Assembly: GCA_002354655.1 (NCBI GenBank)
Contig: DELY01000029.1
Span: 15,213-61,114 of the forward strand
Direction of reading: 5' to 3'
Origin: Pseudomonas sp. UBA2684
Lineage (GTDB): Bacteria > Pseudomonadota > Gammaproteobacteria > Pseudomonadales > Pseudomonadaceae
DNA length: 45,902 nt
Under the pieces are notes generated by a model. The model did no database searches and had not been told where the DNA came from. It saw nothing but the letters and a program-made list of their open reading frames with translations. Made by a program: the position numbers and the translations under genes. Of this stretch, positions 8,152 through 16,733 are shown piece after piece (positions within the stretch are counted from its first letter, which is position 1; every line of letters starts with the position of its first letter).

Positions 8152-9168
8152 TCAGGGCAGTTCGAGCACCACCCGACCACGGCTCGGACAGGTTTCCATA
8201 TAGCGATGTGACGCGACGAAGTCGTCGAAGGCGAACACCTTGTCGATGGTCGGCTGCAACAAGCGATCAGCCGTCAGCTGATTGATGTGCTGCAAGGCAC
8301 GCTGCACCGCCTCCTGATTCTGCTCGATGCCCAACTCCGAGTGCCCGGTGAAATCCAGCACGCAGTGGCGGAAAAACTGCAGGTGTTTCTTGAACGCGGC
8401 GCAGGCTGGAAAGGCCGTATCGTTGCCGCCGTTGACGCCGTACAAAATCAGTTTGCCGCGCGGCGCGGCAACATCGCCGAGCAATTTCATCTGCGGGCCG
8501 GCGCATTGATCGAGAATGATCTCGACGCCTTTGCCCTCGGTGTAGCGCTCGATTTCCAGGACCAGGTCCTGCTCTTCGGTGACCACGATCTTGTCGGCCC
8601 CCAAGCCACGCAGAAACTCACGGTTCGCCGCCTCGCTGGTGGACGCGATGACCTTGGCCCCTAGTGCCTTGGCCATCTGTACGGTCTGCGGCGCCAGACA
8701 ATGGCTGGCCTCGGTGATCAGCACATGCTGACCGGGTTTCAGCTTGGCCAGATCGACCAAAGCAAAGTAGGCAAACAGCAAGGCGGTGTAGTGCACGCTG
8801 GCTTCCAGCGGCGACAGCACATCCGGGTAGCGGGTCAGTGCATAACGCGGCATCAGCACCAGATCGCCCCAGGTCGGGTAGCGATTGGGCGTGCTGGCCG
8901 GGAAGCTGGCGACCGGCGTACCGAGTTCAAGGTCGTCAACGCCCTCGCCCACGGCCTCGATGCTGCCGGACAGTTCGAAGCCCACGCCTGCGGGCAGTTG
9001 CGCCTGTTCGGCGGCCAGGTTCTGGCGCCACAACACATCTTTCCAGCCCAGGCCGACTGCCTGAACGCGCACCAGCACTTCGCCGGGGCCGGGAATGGGG
9101 GTTGGCAACTCTTCGCACTGGAGCACGTCAGCGTCGCCGAATTTATGGAAGCGGATCATGCGGGACAT
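8152..9168 (-). CDS. mexS: MexS-type quinone oxidoreductase-like MDR protein
   Basis: This 338-residue medium-chain dehydrogenase/reductase of the zinc-free quinone oxidoreductase type has an N-terminal GroES-like domain (PGEVLVRVQAVGLGWKDVLWR) and a C-terminal NAD(P)-binding Rossmann half. In P. aeruginosa, mexS lies divergent to mexT and its loss activates MexT and the MexEF-OprN pump, probably by changing a metabolite or redox signal. Here the order mexS-mexT-mexEF-oprN is the same. I chose the ATG at 9168 (MSRMIRFHKFG) because GAGG lies just upstream and the family begins there. An in-frame extension to 9252 is unlikely to be translated. The length equals that of the P. aeruginosa protein as I recall it. 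No disabling change is visible. Confidence 0.9.
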   Translation of the reverse strand: MSRMIRFHKFGDADVLQCEELPTPIPGPGEVLVRVQAVGLGWKDVLWRQNLAAEQAQLPAGVGFELSGSIEAVGEGVDDLELGTPVASFPASTPNRYPTWGDLVLMPRYALTRYPDVLSPLEASVHYTALLFAYFALVDLAKLKPGQHVLITEASHCLAPQTVQMAKALGAKVIASTSEAANREFLRGLGADKIVVTEEQDLVLEIERYTEGKGVEIILDQCAGPQMKLLGDVAAPRGKLILYGVNGGNDTAFPACAAFKKHLQFFRHCVLDFTGHSELGIEQNQEAVQRALQHINQLTADRLLQPTIDKVFAFDDFVASHRYMETCPSRGRVVLELP

Positions 9169-9257
9169 CGTTAACCTCAGGCTCTGATCACGGATTAACA
9201 CTTCATTGACTGTGGACTCTATCCGCTGATGGACATCAACACCACCGGCCACTATTG

Positions 9258-9281
9258 ATAGTTGTTATGCCTGGCAGTGAT
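9258..9281 (-). promoter_or_regulatory. Candidate MexT (nod-box) site upstream of mexS
   Basis: Read on the minus strand it is ATCA - 5 bases - AGGCAT - 4 bases - ACTAT. This has the exact spacing and both outer elements of the published MexT consensus (ATCA-N5-GTCGAT-N4-ACYAT), with two of six core matches. It contains a T-N11-A LysR box and lies about 90 bp upstream of the mexS start. Its first 15 bases match the site before mexE at 10 positions. Confidence 0.55.
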
Positions 9282-9463
9282 TCAAGGCTGGCGCAGCTGC
9301 TGAGGTTTCGCCGCGAGCCGCGTTGCTGCGCAACACAGCGTGCAGCGCGCGTCTTTCCTTATCGACCTGACTGCTCGTACTATTGGCCAGCCAAGGCTCT
9401 CATCGCACGACGGTGATGACAAGTGCACCGCGTCAAGGCCCGCTCAACTCGAATGGTAATCGG

Positions 9464-10381
9464 ATGAACCGTAACGACCTGCGCCGCCTCGACCTGAACC
9501 TGTTGATCGTATTCGAGACCTTGATGCATGAGCGCAGCGTGACGCGCGCGGCAGAAAAACTGTTTCTCGGTCAGCCAGCGATCAGCGCCGCCCTCGCCCG
9601 GTTACGCAGCCTGTTCGACGACCCACTGTTCGTGCGTACGGGCCGCAGCATGGAGCCGACCGCCCGCGCGCAAGAGATTTTCGCCCTGCTCTCGCCGGCA
9701 CTCGATTCGATTTCCACCGCGGTCAGCCGCGCCGCCGACTTCGACCCCGCCACCAGTAATGCGATATTTCGCGTCGGCCTGTCCGACGACGTCGAATTCG
9801 CCCTGCTCCCCGCCTTGCTGCGCCGCTTGCGCGCCGAAGCGCCCGGCGTGGTGCTGGTGGTGCGGCGTGCCAACTACTTATTGATGCCCAACCTGCTGGC
9901 CTCCGGCGAAATCTCGGTGGGCGTCAGCTACACCGAAGAGCTGCCGGCCAATGCCAAGCGCAAAACCTTGCGCCGCAGCAAAGCCAAACTGTTACGCGCC
10001 GACTCGGTACCGGGCGCCTTGAGCCTGGATGACTATTGCGCCCGCCCACATGCGTTGGTGTCGTTTGCCGGCGACCTCAACGGCTTCGTCGACGACGAGT
10101 TGGCCAAGATCAACCGCACGCGCAAAGTGGTGCTGGCGGTTCCGCAATTCAATGGTTTGGGCGCGCTGTTGGCCGGCACCGATCTGCTCTCGGTGGTACC
10201 CGACTATACCGCGGCGGTTCTGACTGCCGCGGGCGGGTTGCGCGCCGAAGAGCTGCCCTTCGAAACTAATAGCTTTGAGATGTCCATGGCCTGGCGCGGC
10301 GCCCAGGACAACGACCCGGCTGAGCGCTGGCTGCGTTCACGCATTCAGATGTTCTGTGGCGACCCGGACAGCCTGGCGTAG
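9464..10381 (+). CDS. mexT: LysR-type regulator MexT
   Basis: MexT is the LysR-family activator of the mexEF-oprN efflux operon and of mexS, and in P. aeruginosa it also lowers OprD porin. The 305-residue protein has an N-terminal winged helix-turn-helix (about 1-65: LRRLDLNLLIVFETLMHE, SVTRAAEKLFLGQPAISAAL, PLFVRTGRSMEPT) and a two-lobed effector domain (about 95-300). The C-terminal WRGAQDNDPAERWLRSRIQMF matches my memory of P. aeruginosa MexT almost exactly. The ATG at 9464 starts MNRNDLRRLDLNLL, the family N-terminus. A 27-codon upstream in-frame extension is not needed. The frame is uninterrupted, so the regulator looks functional. It is divergent from mexS and lies 241 bp upstream of mexE in the same direction. 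Confidence 0.94.
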   Translation: MNRNDLRRLDLNLLIVFETLMHERSVTRAAEKLFLGQPAISAALARLRSLFDDPLFVRTGRSMEPTARAQEIFALLSPALDSISTAVSRAADFDPATSNAIFRVGLSDDVEFALLPALLRRLRAEAPGVVLVVRRANYLLMPNLLASGEISVGVSYTEELPANAKRKTLRRSKAKLLRADSVPGALSLDDYCARPHALVSFAGDLNGFVDDELAKINRTRKVVLAVPQFNGLGALLAGTDLLSVVPDYTAAVLTAAGGLRAEELPFETNSFEMSMAWRGAQDNDPAERWLRSRIQMFCGDPDSLA

Positions 10382-10521
10382 CGGCCCTGGGCTTCACCCA
10401 AAATCGGCGCTACCCAACCCCATCGCTGCGTCGCCAAGCCTTGCCGATGGCCGCGCGCAAGTGCTCTAACTCGGTGCATCCAGCACCGCTATAGCGCATT
10501 ATCGATATAACTCGCGCTGCC

Positions 10522-10545
10522 ATCATTGCTGATGATAGTCATCTT
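10522..10545 (+). promoter_or_regulatory. Candidate MexT (nod-box) site upstream of mexE
   Basis: The site reads ATCA - 5 bases - GATGAT - 4 bases - ATCTT. It has the correct spacing for the MexT consensus, with 4/4, 4/6 and 3/5 matches. The first 15 bases, ATCATTGCTGATGAT, form a perfect 5-bp dyad with a T-N11-A LysR box. It lies 77 bp before the mexE start. Confidence 0.6.
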
Positions 10546-10622
10546 CATGGCATTCGATTCGTGCGCCACACAGACCCGCAGCAAACTCCGCCGATCCACA
10601 AAACCGGCTGGCGGAAGCAACC

Positions 10623-11864
10623 ATGCAACAGTCCAACAAAAACACCTGGCAGTTCCCTTTGGCCCTGGCGGCCCTCTTGCTGCTCAGTGCCTGCGGCAAG
10701 GCGCCAGAAGCCACGCAACAGATGCCGGCCGCCAAGGTCAGCGTGGCTGAAGTAATCGAACAACCGATCAACGAATGGGATGAATTCACCGGCCGCCTGG
10801 AAGCACCCGAGTCGGTGGAGATCCGCCCGCGTGTTTCCGGCTTCATCGACCAGGTGAGCTTCGTCGAAGGCAGCCTGGTGAACAAAGGCGACCTGCTGTT
10901 CCAGATCGATCCACGGCCGTTCCAGGCCGAGGTCAAACGCCTTGAAGCCCAGCTGCAACAAGCCCGCGCCGGCCAAGCTCGCGCGCAAAGCGAAGCCAAT
11001 CGCGGTGAGCGTCTGCGCCAGAGCAACGCCATCTCCGCCGAACTGGCCGATGCCCGCGCCAGCGCCGCAGCAGAAGCCAAGGCGGCGGTTGCCGGCATCC
11101 AGGCGGAACTGGATAACGCCCGCCTCAACCTGAGTTTTACCCGGGTCAGCGCGCCGATCGATGGGCGCGTCAGCCGGGCGGAAATCACCGAAGGCAATCT
11201 GGTCAATGCCGGGCAGAGCCTGCTGACCACCCTGGTCAGCACCGACAAGGTCTACGCCTATTTCGATGCCGATGAGCGGGTGTTCCTCAAATACGTCGAG
11301 CTGGCGCGCCAGGCCGGCGGCCAGACCCGCGATGCCAGCCCGGTGTACCTGGGTCTGTCCAGCGAAGACGGTCACCCGCACCTGGGCCAGCTGGATTTTC
11401 TCGACAACCAGGTCAACCCGCAGACCGGCACCATCCGTGGCCGCGCGGTGTTCGACAACCGTGACGGGCGCTTCACCCCTGGCCTCTACGCCCGCCTCAA
11501 GCTGGTCGGCAGCGGCCAATACGCCGCGGCGTTGATCAAGGACGAAGCGGTCGGCACCGATCTGGGCAAGAAGTACGTCCTGGTGCTCGACAAGGACAAC
11601 GCCGTGCAGTACCGCGCCATCGAGCTGGGGCCAAAGCTGGAAGGCCTGCGCATCGTGCGTAGCGGCCTGGCCAAGGGCGAGAGGATCGTGGTCAACGGCC
11701 TGCAGCGCGCCTTCCCCGGCTCCACGGTGGATCCGCAAAGCGTGCCCATGGCCGATGAAAAGACCCAAGCGCTGCTGGCCGAGCAACGCCAGGCCATCGA
11801 ACGCCAGAACAGCCGCCGGGTCGCTGTGGAAAACAGCCCCGCCAGCACTGCGCCACGCGGCTAA
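10623..11864 (+). CDS. mexE: RND efflux periplasmic adaptor MexE
   Basis: MexE is the membrane fusion protein that joins the MexF inner-membrane pump to the OprN channel. The 413-residue protein has a lipoprotein signal with lipobox LLSAC (C24), so it is probably anchored by lipid in the periplasmic face of the inner membrane. The barrel-sandwich entry motif (SVEIRPRVSGFIDQVSFVEGSLVNKGDLLFQIDPRPF, about 62-97) precedes a long Ala/Gln/Glu-rich alpha-hairpin (about 98-165). Beta-barrel and membrane-proximal domains follow. The pump exports chloramphenicol, fluoroquinolones and trimethoprim in P. aeruginosa. The start has GGAAG upstream. mexF follows after 14 bp, making a mexEF-oprN operon that is likely MexT-activated through the site at 10522. 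Confidence 0.95.
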   Translation: MQQSNKNTWQFPLALAALLLLSACGKAPEATQQMPAAKVSVAEVIEQPINEWDEFTGRLEAPESVEIRPRVSGFIDQVSFVEGSLVNKGDLLFQIDPRPFQAEVKRLEAQLQQARAGQARAQSEANRGERLRQSNAISAELADARASAAAEAKAAVAGIQAELDNARLNLSFTRVSAPIDGRVSRAEITEGNLVNAGQSLLTTLVSTDKVYAYFDADERVFLKYVELARQAGGQTRDASPVYLGLSSEDGHPHLGQLDFLDNQVNPQTGTIRGRAVFDNRDGRFTPGLYARLKLVGSGQYAAALIKDEAVGTDLGKKYVLVLDKDNAVQYRAIELGPKLEGLRIVRSGLAKGERIVVNGLQRAFPGSTVDPQSVPMADEKTQALLAEQRQAIERQNSRRVAVENSPASTAPRG

Positions 11865-11878
11865 TTAGGTAGAAGACG

Positions 11879-14800
11879 ATGAACTTCTCGCAATTCTTTA
11901 TTCAGCGGCCGATCTTCGCCGCCGTGCTGTCACTGCTGATCCTGATCGGCGGTGCCATCTCGCTGTTCCAGTTACCGATCAGCGAATACCCGGAAGTGGT
12001 ACCGCCGACCGTGGTGGTCCGCGCCACCTTCCCCGGCGCCAACCCCAAGGTGATCGGCGAAACCGTCGCCTCGCCGCTGGAACAGGCGATTACCGGGGTG
12101 GAAGGCATGCTCTATATGTCGTCCCAGGGCACTGCCGACGGCAAGATGACCCTGACCCTGACCTTCGCCCTCGGCACCGATCTGGACAAAGCCCAGGTGC
12201 AGGTGCAGAACCGCGTGACGCGGACCATGCCGACGCTGCCCACCGAAGTGCAGCGCCTCGGCGTAACGGTGGACAAGGCCTCGCCCGACCTGACCATGGT
12301 CGTGCACTTGACCTCGCCGGACGACCGCTACGACATGCTCTATCTGTCCAACTACGCCGCGCTGAATATCAAGGATGAGCTCGCGCGCCTGGACGGCATC
12401 GGCGATGTGCAACTGTTCGGCCTCGGCAACTACTCACTGCGCGTGTGGCTCGATCCGAACAAGGTGGCCTCGCGCAACCTCACGGCCTCGGATGTGGTCA
12501 ACGCCATTCGCGAACAGAACCGTCAGGTCGCTGCCGGTTCGCTCGGTGCGCCGCCCTCGGATGCGGGCAACAGCTTCCAGCTGTCGATCAACACCCAGGG
12601 CCGTCTGGTCACTGAGGAAGAGTTCGAAAACATCATCATCCGCGCCGGTGAAAACGGCGAAATCACTCGCCTGAAAGACATCGCGCGGATCGAGCTGGGC
12701 TCCAGCCAATACGCCCTGCGCTCCTTGCTGAACAACAAACCCGCAGTCGCCATCCCGGTATTCCAGCGCCCCGGCTCCAACGCCATCGAGATTTCCGATG
12801 CGGTGCGTGAGCGCATGGCCGAGCTGAAGCAGAGCTTCCCCCAGGGTGTGGACTACGAAATCGTCTATGACCCGACCATCTTCGTGCGGGGCTCCATCGA
12901 GGCCGTGGTGCACACCCTGCTCGAAGCCATCATTTTGGTGGTGCTGGTGGTGATTCTGTTCCTGCAAACCTGGCGCGCCTCGATCATTCCGCTGGCCGCC
13001 GTGCCGGTCTCCCTGATCGGCACCTTCGCCGTGATGCATATGTTCGGCTTCTCGCTCAACGCGCTGTCGCTGTTCGGCCTGGTGCTGGCCATCGGCATCG
13101 TGGTGGACGACGCCATCGTCGTGGTGGAAAACGTCGAACGTAATATCAGCCTGGGCAAAACCCCGGTGGAAGCCACCAAGCAGGCGATGAAGGAAGTCAC
13201 TGGCCCCATCGTCGCCACGGCCCTGGTGCTGTGCGCGGTGTTTATCCCCACGGCCTTTATCTCCGGGCTTACCGGGCAGTTCTACCAGCAGTTCGCGCTG
13301 ACCATCGCCATCTCCACGGTGATCTCGGCGATCAACTCGCTGACCCTGTCTCCGGCCCTGGCCGCCGTGTTGCTGAAAAGCCATGACGCGCCGAAGGACC
13401 GCTTCTCCAAGCTGCTCGACAAGCTGTTCGGTGGCTGGTTGTTCAAGCCGTTCAACCGCGCGTTCGACCGCGCCAGCCATGGCTATGTCGGCACCGTGAA
13501 GCGCGTACTGCGCGGCAGCGGCATCGCCCTGTTCGTCTATGCCGGGCTGATGGGTCTGACTTACCTGGGCTTTGCCACGACGCCCACCGGTTTCGTGCCG
13601 GCGCAGGACAAGCAGTACCTGGTGGCCTTCGCCCAACTGCCGGACGCCGCGACTCTGGATCGCACCGAAGCGGTGATGAAACAAATGTCGGAAATCGCCG
13701 GCAAGCACCCAGGCGTGGCCAACACCATCGCCTTCCCGGGTCTGTCGATCAACGGTTTCACCAACAGCCCGAACAGCGGCATCGTCTTCGTCGCCCTGAA
13801 AGATTTCGATCAGCGCCAGGACGAAAGCATGTCCGCTGGGGCGATTGCCGCTGAGCTTAACGGCCAGTTCGCGGGTATTCAGGAAGCCTATCTGGCGATC
13901 TTCCCGCCACCTCCGGTACAAGGCCTCGGCACCATCGGCGGCTTCCGCTTGCAGGTGCAGGATCGCGGCAACCTGGGCTACGACGAGCTCTACGTGCAAA
14001 CCCAGAACATCATCGCCAAGGCGCGCCAATTGCCGGAGCTGGACCCGATGTCGGTGTTCACCAGCTATCAGGTCAACGTGCCGCAGATCGATGCCGCCAT
14101 CGACCGCGAAAAGGCCAAGACCCATGGCGTGGCGATCAGCGACATCTTCGACACCATGCAGATCTACCTGGGCTCGCTGTACGCCAACGACTTCAACCGT
14201 TTTGGCCGTACCTATCAGGTCAACGTGCAGGCCGAGCAGCAGTTCCGCCTGGAGCCGGAGCAGATCGGTCAGCTCAAGGTGCGCAACAACCGTGGCGAAA
14301 TGGTCCCGCTGTCAGCCTTCCTCAAGGTCAGCGCCAGCTCAGGTCCGGATCGGGTGATGCACTACAACGGCTTCCTCACCGCCGAAATCAACGGCGCGGC
14401 CGCCCCCGGCTACAGCTCCGGCCAGGCCGAGGCGGCGATCGCCAAGCTGCTCAAGGACGAGTTGCCCAACGGCATGAGCTTCGAGTGGACCGACCTGACC
14501 TACCAGCAGATCCTCGCCGGTAACAGCGCGATCTTCGTCTTCCCGCTCTGCGTGCTGCTGGCCTTCCTGGTGCTGGCCGCCCAGTACGAGAGCTGGAGCC
14601 TGCCGCTGGCGGTGATCCTGATCGTGCCGATGACCCTGCTGTCGGCCATCACCGGGGTAATCCTGGCCGGTGGCGACAACAACATCTTCACCCAGATCGG
14701 CCTGATCGTCCTGGTGGGATTGGCCTGTAAGAACGCCATCCTGATTGTCGAGTTCGCCAAGGAGAAACAGGAAGAAGGCATGGACCGTTTAAGCGCGGTG

Positions 14801-15058
14801 CTGGAAGCCTGCCGCCTGCGTCTGCGGCCGATTCTGATGACCAGCTTCGCCTTCATCATGGGCGTGGTACCGTTGGTGTTGTCCTCCGGTGCCGGCGCAG
14901 AAATGCGCCATGCCATGGGCGTCGCGGTGTTCAGCGGCATGCTCGGCGTGACCTTCTTCGGCCTGCTGCTGACCCCAGTGTTCTATGTGCTGATCCGCGC
15001 CTTCGTGGAGAAACGCGAAGCGCAGAAAGCCGCACGTTTGCTGGAGGTGCAGGCATGA
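11879..15058 (+). CDS. mexF: RND efflux transporter MexF
   Basis: MexF is the proton-driven hydrophobe/amphiphile efflux-1 (HAE1) RND transporter of the inner membrane. The 1059-residue protein begins MNFSQFFIQRPIFAAVLSLLI and has the usual 12-helix layout with two large periplasmic loops. The proton-relay aspartates of TM4 are present as D410-D411 in GIVVDDAIVVVENVERN, and the TM10-11 region has GLACKNAILIVEFAKE. These and the FPxANPKVIGETVASPLEQ segment are typical of MexF-type pumps. It lies 14 bp after mexE and overlaps oprN by four bases (ATGA), so pump and channel are co-translated. No frameshift or missing relay residue was seen. Confidence 0.96.
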   Translation: MNFSQFFIQRPIFAAVLSLLILIGGAISLFQLPISEYPEVVPPTVVVRATFPGANPKVIGETVASPLEQAITGVEGMLYMSSQGTADGKMTLTLTFALGTDLDKAQVQVQNRVTRTMPTLPTEVQRLGVTVDKASPDLTMVVHLTSPDDRYDMLYLSNYAALNIKDELARLDGIGDVQLFGLGNYSLRVWLDPNKVASRNLTASDVVNAIREQNRQVAAGSLGAPPSDAGNSFQLSINTQGRLVTEEEFENIIIRAGENGEITRLKDIARIELGSSQYALRSLLNNKPAVAIPVFQRPGSNAIEISDAVRERMAELKQSFPQGVDYEIVYDPTIFVRGSIEAVVHTLLEAIILVVLVVILFLQTWRASIIPLAAVPVSLIGTFAVMHMFGFSLNALSLFGLVLAIGIVVDDAIVVVENVERNISLGKTPVEATKQAMKEVTGPIVATALVLCAVFIPTAFISGLTGQFYQQFALTIAISTVISAINSLTLSPALAAVLLKSHDAPKDRFSKLLDKLFGGWLFKPFNRAFDRASHGYVGTVKRVLRGSGIALFVYAGLMGLTYLGFATTPTGFVPAQDKQYLVAFAQLPDAATLDRTEAVMKQMSEIAGKHPGVANTIAFPGLSINGFTNSPNSGIVFVALKDFDQRQDESMSAGAIAAELNGQFAGIQEAYLAIFPPPPVQGLGTIGGFRLQVQDRGNLGYDELYVQTQNIIAKARQLPELDPMSVFTSYQVNVPQIDAAIDREKAKTHGVAISDIFDTMQIYLGSLYANDFNRFGRTYQVNVQAEQQFRLEPEQIGQLKVRNNRGEMVPLSAFLKVSASSGPDRVMHYNGFLTAEINGAAAPGYSSGQAEAAIAKLLKDELPNGMSFEWTDLTYQQILAGNSAIFVFPLCVLLAFLVLAAQYESWSLPLAVILIVPMTLLSAITGVILAGGDNNIFTQIGLIVLVGLACKNAILIVEFAKEKQEEGMDRLSAVLEACRLRLRPILMTSFAFIMGVVPLVLSSGAGAEMRHAMGVAVFSGMLGVTFFGLLLTPVFYVLIRAFVEKREAQKAARLLEVQA

Positions 15059-16458
15059 AAACCCTCAACGCCAAGCCTCTGGCCATCAGCCTGCTAACCC
15101 TGGCGCTGACAGCCTGCGCCGTCGGCCCGGACTACCAGGCCCCGTCGACCGAAGCAGCCAAGCTGAGCAGTGCTGAAACCACGCACTACGACCGCACTCG
15201 TTTCGAGGCGCTCTGGTGGCAGCAGTTCGATGACCCGACACTGAACCAGTTGGTGCAGCAGTCGCTCGACGGCAACCGCGAGCTGCGTGTGGCCTTCGCC
15301 CGCCTGCGCGCGGCGCGGGCGATCCGCGACGACGTGGCCAACGACCAGTTGCCGACCATTACCAGCCGCGCCAGCAGTGAAATCGGCAAGGCCCAGCAAC
15401 CCGGCGTCACCGAGCGGCGAGTGAATGCCGAGCGCTACGACCTGGGCCTGGACATGGCCTGGGAGCTCGACCTGTTCGGCCGCATCCAGCGTCAACTGGA
15501 AGCCAGCGACGCGCAGATCGAAGTCGCCGAAGCCGACTACTACCAGGTGCAGGTCAGCCTGATCGCCGAGCTGGTGGATGCCTACGGCAACCTGCGCGGT
15601 GCACAACTGCGCGAACGTATCGCCCGGGAAAACCTGGCGAACCAGCAGGAGTCGCGGGCCATCACCGAGCAACTGCGCGATGCTGGGCTCGGCAGCGAAC
15701 TGGATGTATTGCGCGCCGACGCGCGTCTGGCCGCTACCGAAGCCAGCCTGCCGCAACTGCAAGCCGAACAGGTGCGTGCGCAGAACCGCATCGCCACCCT
15801 CCTCGGCCAGCATCCGCAACAACTCGGCGTCGACCTCTCCGCGCAAGCGTTGCCAGCCATCGCCAAGGCCCTGCCGATTGGCGACCCGGCCGAACTGCTG
15901 CGCCGCCGCCCGGATATCCGCGCCGCCGAACGGCAACTGGCAGCGGCGACTGCCACTATCGGCGTGGCCACCGCCGACCTGTTCCCGCGGGTCAGCCTCA
16001 GCGGCTTCCTCGGTTTTACCGCCGGGCGCGGCTCGCAGCTGGGTTCATCGGCGGCGCGCGCCTGGGGCGTAGCGCCGACTATCAGCTGGGCGGCCTTCGA
16101 CCTGGGCAGCGTGCGCGCCCGTTTACGCGGTGCCGAAGCCGATGCTGACGGCGCCCTGGCGCAGTACGAGCAACAAGTGCTGCTGGCCCTGGAGGAGTCG
16201 GCGAACGCCTTCAGCGACTACGCTAAACGTCAGCAGCGCCTACTCGCCTTGGTGCGTCAGTCGCAAGCCAGCCGCGCCGCAGCCGAACAAGCGGCGGTGC
16301 GCTACCGCGAAGGCAGCGTGGACTTCCTCGTGCTGCTGGATGCCGAGCGTGAGCGCCTGGCTGCCGAAGACAGCCAGGCCGTCGGTGAAATCGAGCTGTA
16401 TCGCGGCATCGTCGCCATCTACAAAGCCTTGGGCGGAGGTTGGCAGCCCAACGCCTGA
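15055..16458 (+). CDS. oprN: Outer-membrane efflux channel OprN
   Basis: OprN is the TolC-like outer-membrane factor that completes the MexEF pump. The 467-residue lipoprotein has lipobox LTAC (C21) followed by the family AVGPDYQAP, and two OEP repeats (about 60-255 and 270-460). The canonical RRRPDIRAAERQLAAATATIGVATADLFPRVSLSG lies in the second half, and the C-terminal GGGWQP is present. The start codon overlaps the mexF stop by four bases. A rho-independent terminator lies 45 bp downstream. Length fits the OprN/OprM family (about 470). Assignment to OprN rather than OprM rests on operon context. Confidence 0.95.
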   Translation: MKTLNAKPLAISLLTLALTACAVGPDYQAPSTEAAKLSSAETTHYDRTRFEALWWQQFDDPTLNQLVQQSLDGNRELRVAFARLRAARAIRDDVANDQLPTITSRASSEIGKAQQPGVTERRVNAERYDLGLDMAWELDLFGRIQRQLEASDAQIEVAEADYYQVQVSLIAELVDAYGNLRGAQLRERIARENLANQQESRAITEQLRDAGLGSELDVLRADARLAATEASLPQLQAEQVRAQNRIATLLGQHPQQLGVDLSAQALPAIAKALPIGDPAELLRRRPDIRAAERQLAAATATIGVATADLFPRVSLSGFLGFTAGRGSQLGSSAARAWGVAPTISWAAFDLGSVRARLRGAEADADGALAQYEQQVLLALEESANAFSDYAKRQQRLLALVRQSQASRAAAEQAAVRYREGSVDFLVLLDAERERLAAEDSQAVGEIELYRGIVAIYKALGGGWQPNA

Positions 16459-16502
16459 CCCGCCTGCCCGACTCTCCTGGGTTGGATACTCCAACCACTT
16501 CC

Positions 16503-16540
16503 AGCCCCACGGTTTTGCTCCTTGCCGTGGGGCTTTTTTT
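16503..16540 (+). terminator. Rho-independent terminator after oprN
   Basis: A perfect 10-bp stem (AGCCCCACGG at 16503-16512, CCGTGGGGCT at 16525-16534) with a 12-base loop runs directly into seven T residues. It ends the mexEF-oprN transcript. Confidence 0.93.
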
Positions 16541-16561
16541 GCGCGCGCGTTTATCGCCAGC

Positions 16562-16664
16562 GGCGGACAAGGCTGCGCCATGTCCGCCCTACGGAGGTGC
16601 AAGAGGTAACGCCGAGCAGCGCACATCGCGGTGGTAGGGCGGACATGCCGAAGGCTTGTCCGCC
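16562..16664. repeat. Inverted pair of GTAG-headed REP-like hairpins
   Basis: Two 31-base arms (16562-16592 and 16634-16664) are inverted copies with three mismatches. Each arm is itself a hairpin (GGCGGACA with TGTCCGCC), and the outer end reads GTAG when taken in the proper orientation. This is the layout of a Pseudomonas REP doublet (BIME). Confidence 0.85.
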
Positions 16665-16694
16665 AAGGTCACGCGCGGTGGACATGCCGGGCGC

Positions 16695-16700
16695 TATAAT
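16695..16700 (+). promoter_or_regulatory. Possible -10 element for the glycosyltransferase gene
   Basis: A perfect TATAAT lies 33 bases before the ATG at 16734. A correctly spaced -35 was not found. The nearby TGGACA is only 10-11 bases upstream, which is too close. Confidence 0.35.
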
Positions 16701-16733
16701 CGCCGCCCTTTCGCCTGATCAGCGCGGCGTTGC

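Noticed and set aside
8152-9252. Longer start for mexS at 9252
   Set aside because: The extra 28 residues do not resemble the family, and a good ribosome site lies just before the internal ATG at 9168.
12434-14125. Long antisense frame (about 560 codons) inside mexF
   Set aside because: His/Gly/Asp-rich shadow of the RND gene. mexF motifs are continuous on the other strand.
16671-16700. Full sigma-70 promoter before the glycosyltransferase gene
   Set aside because: TATAAT is perfect, but no -35 lies 16-18 bases upstream. TGGACA is too close.
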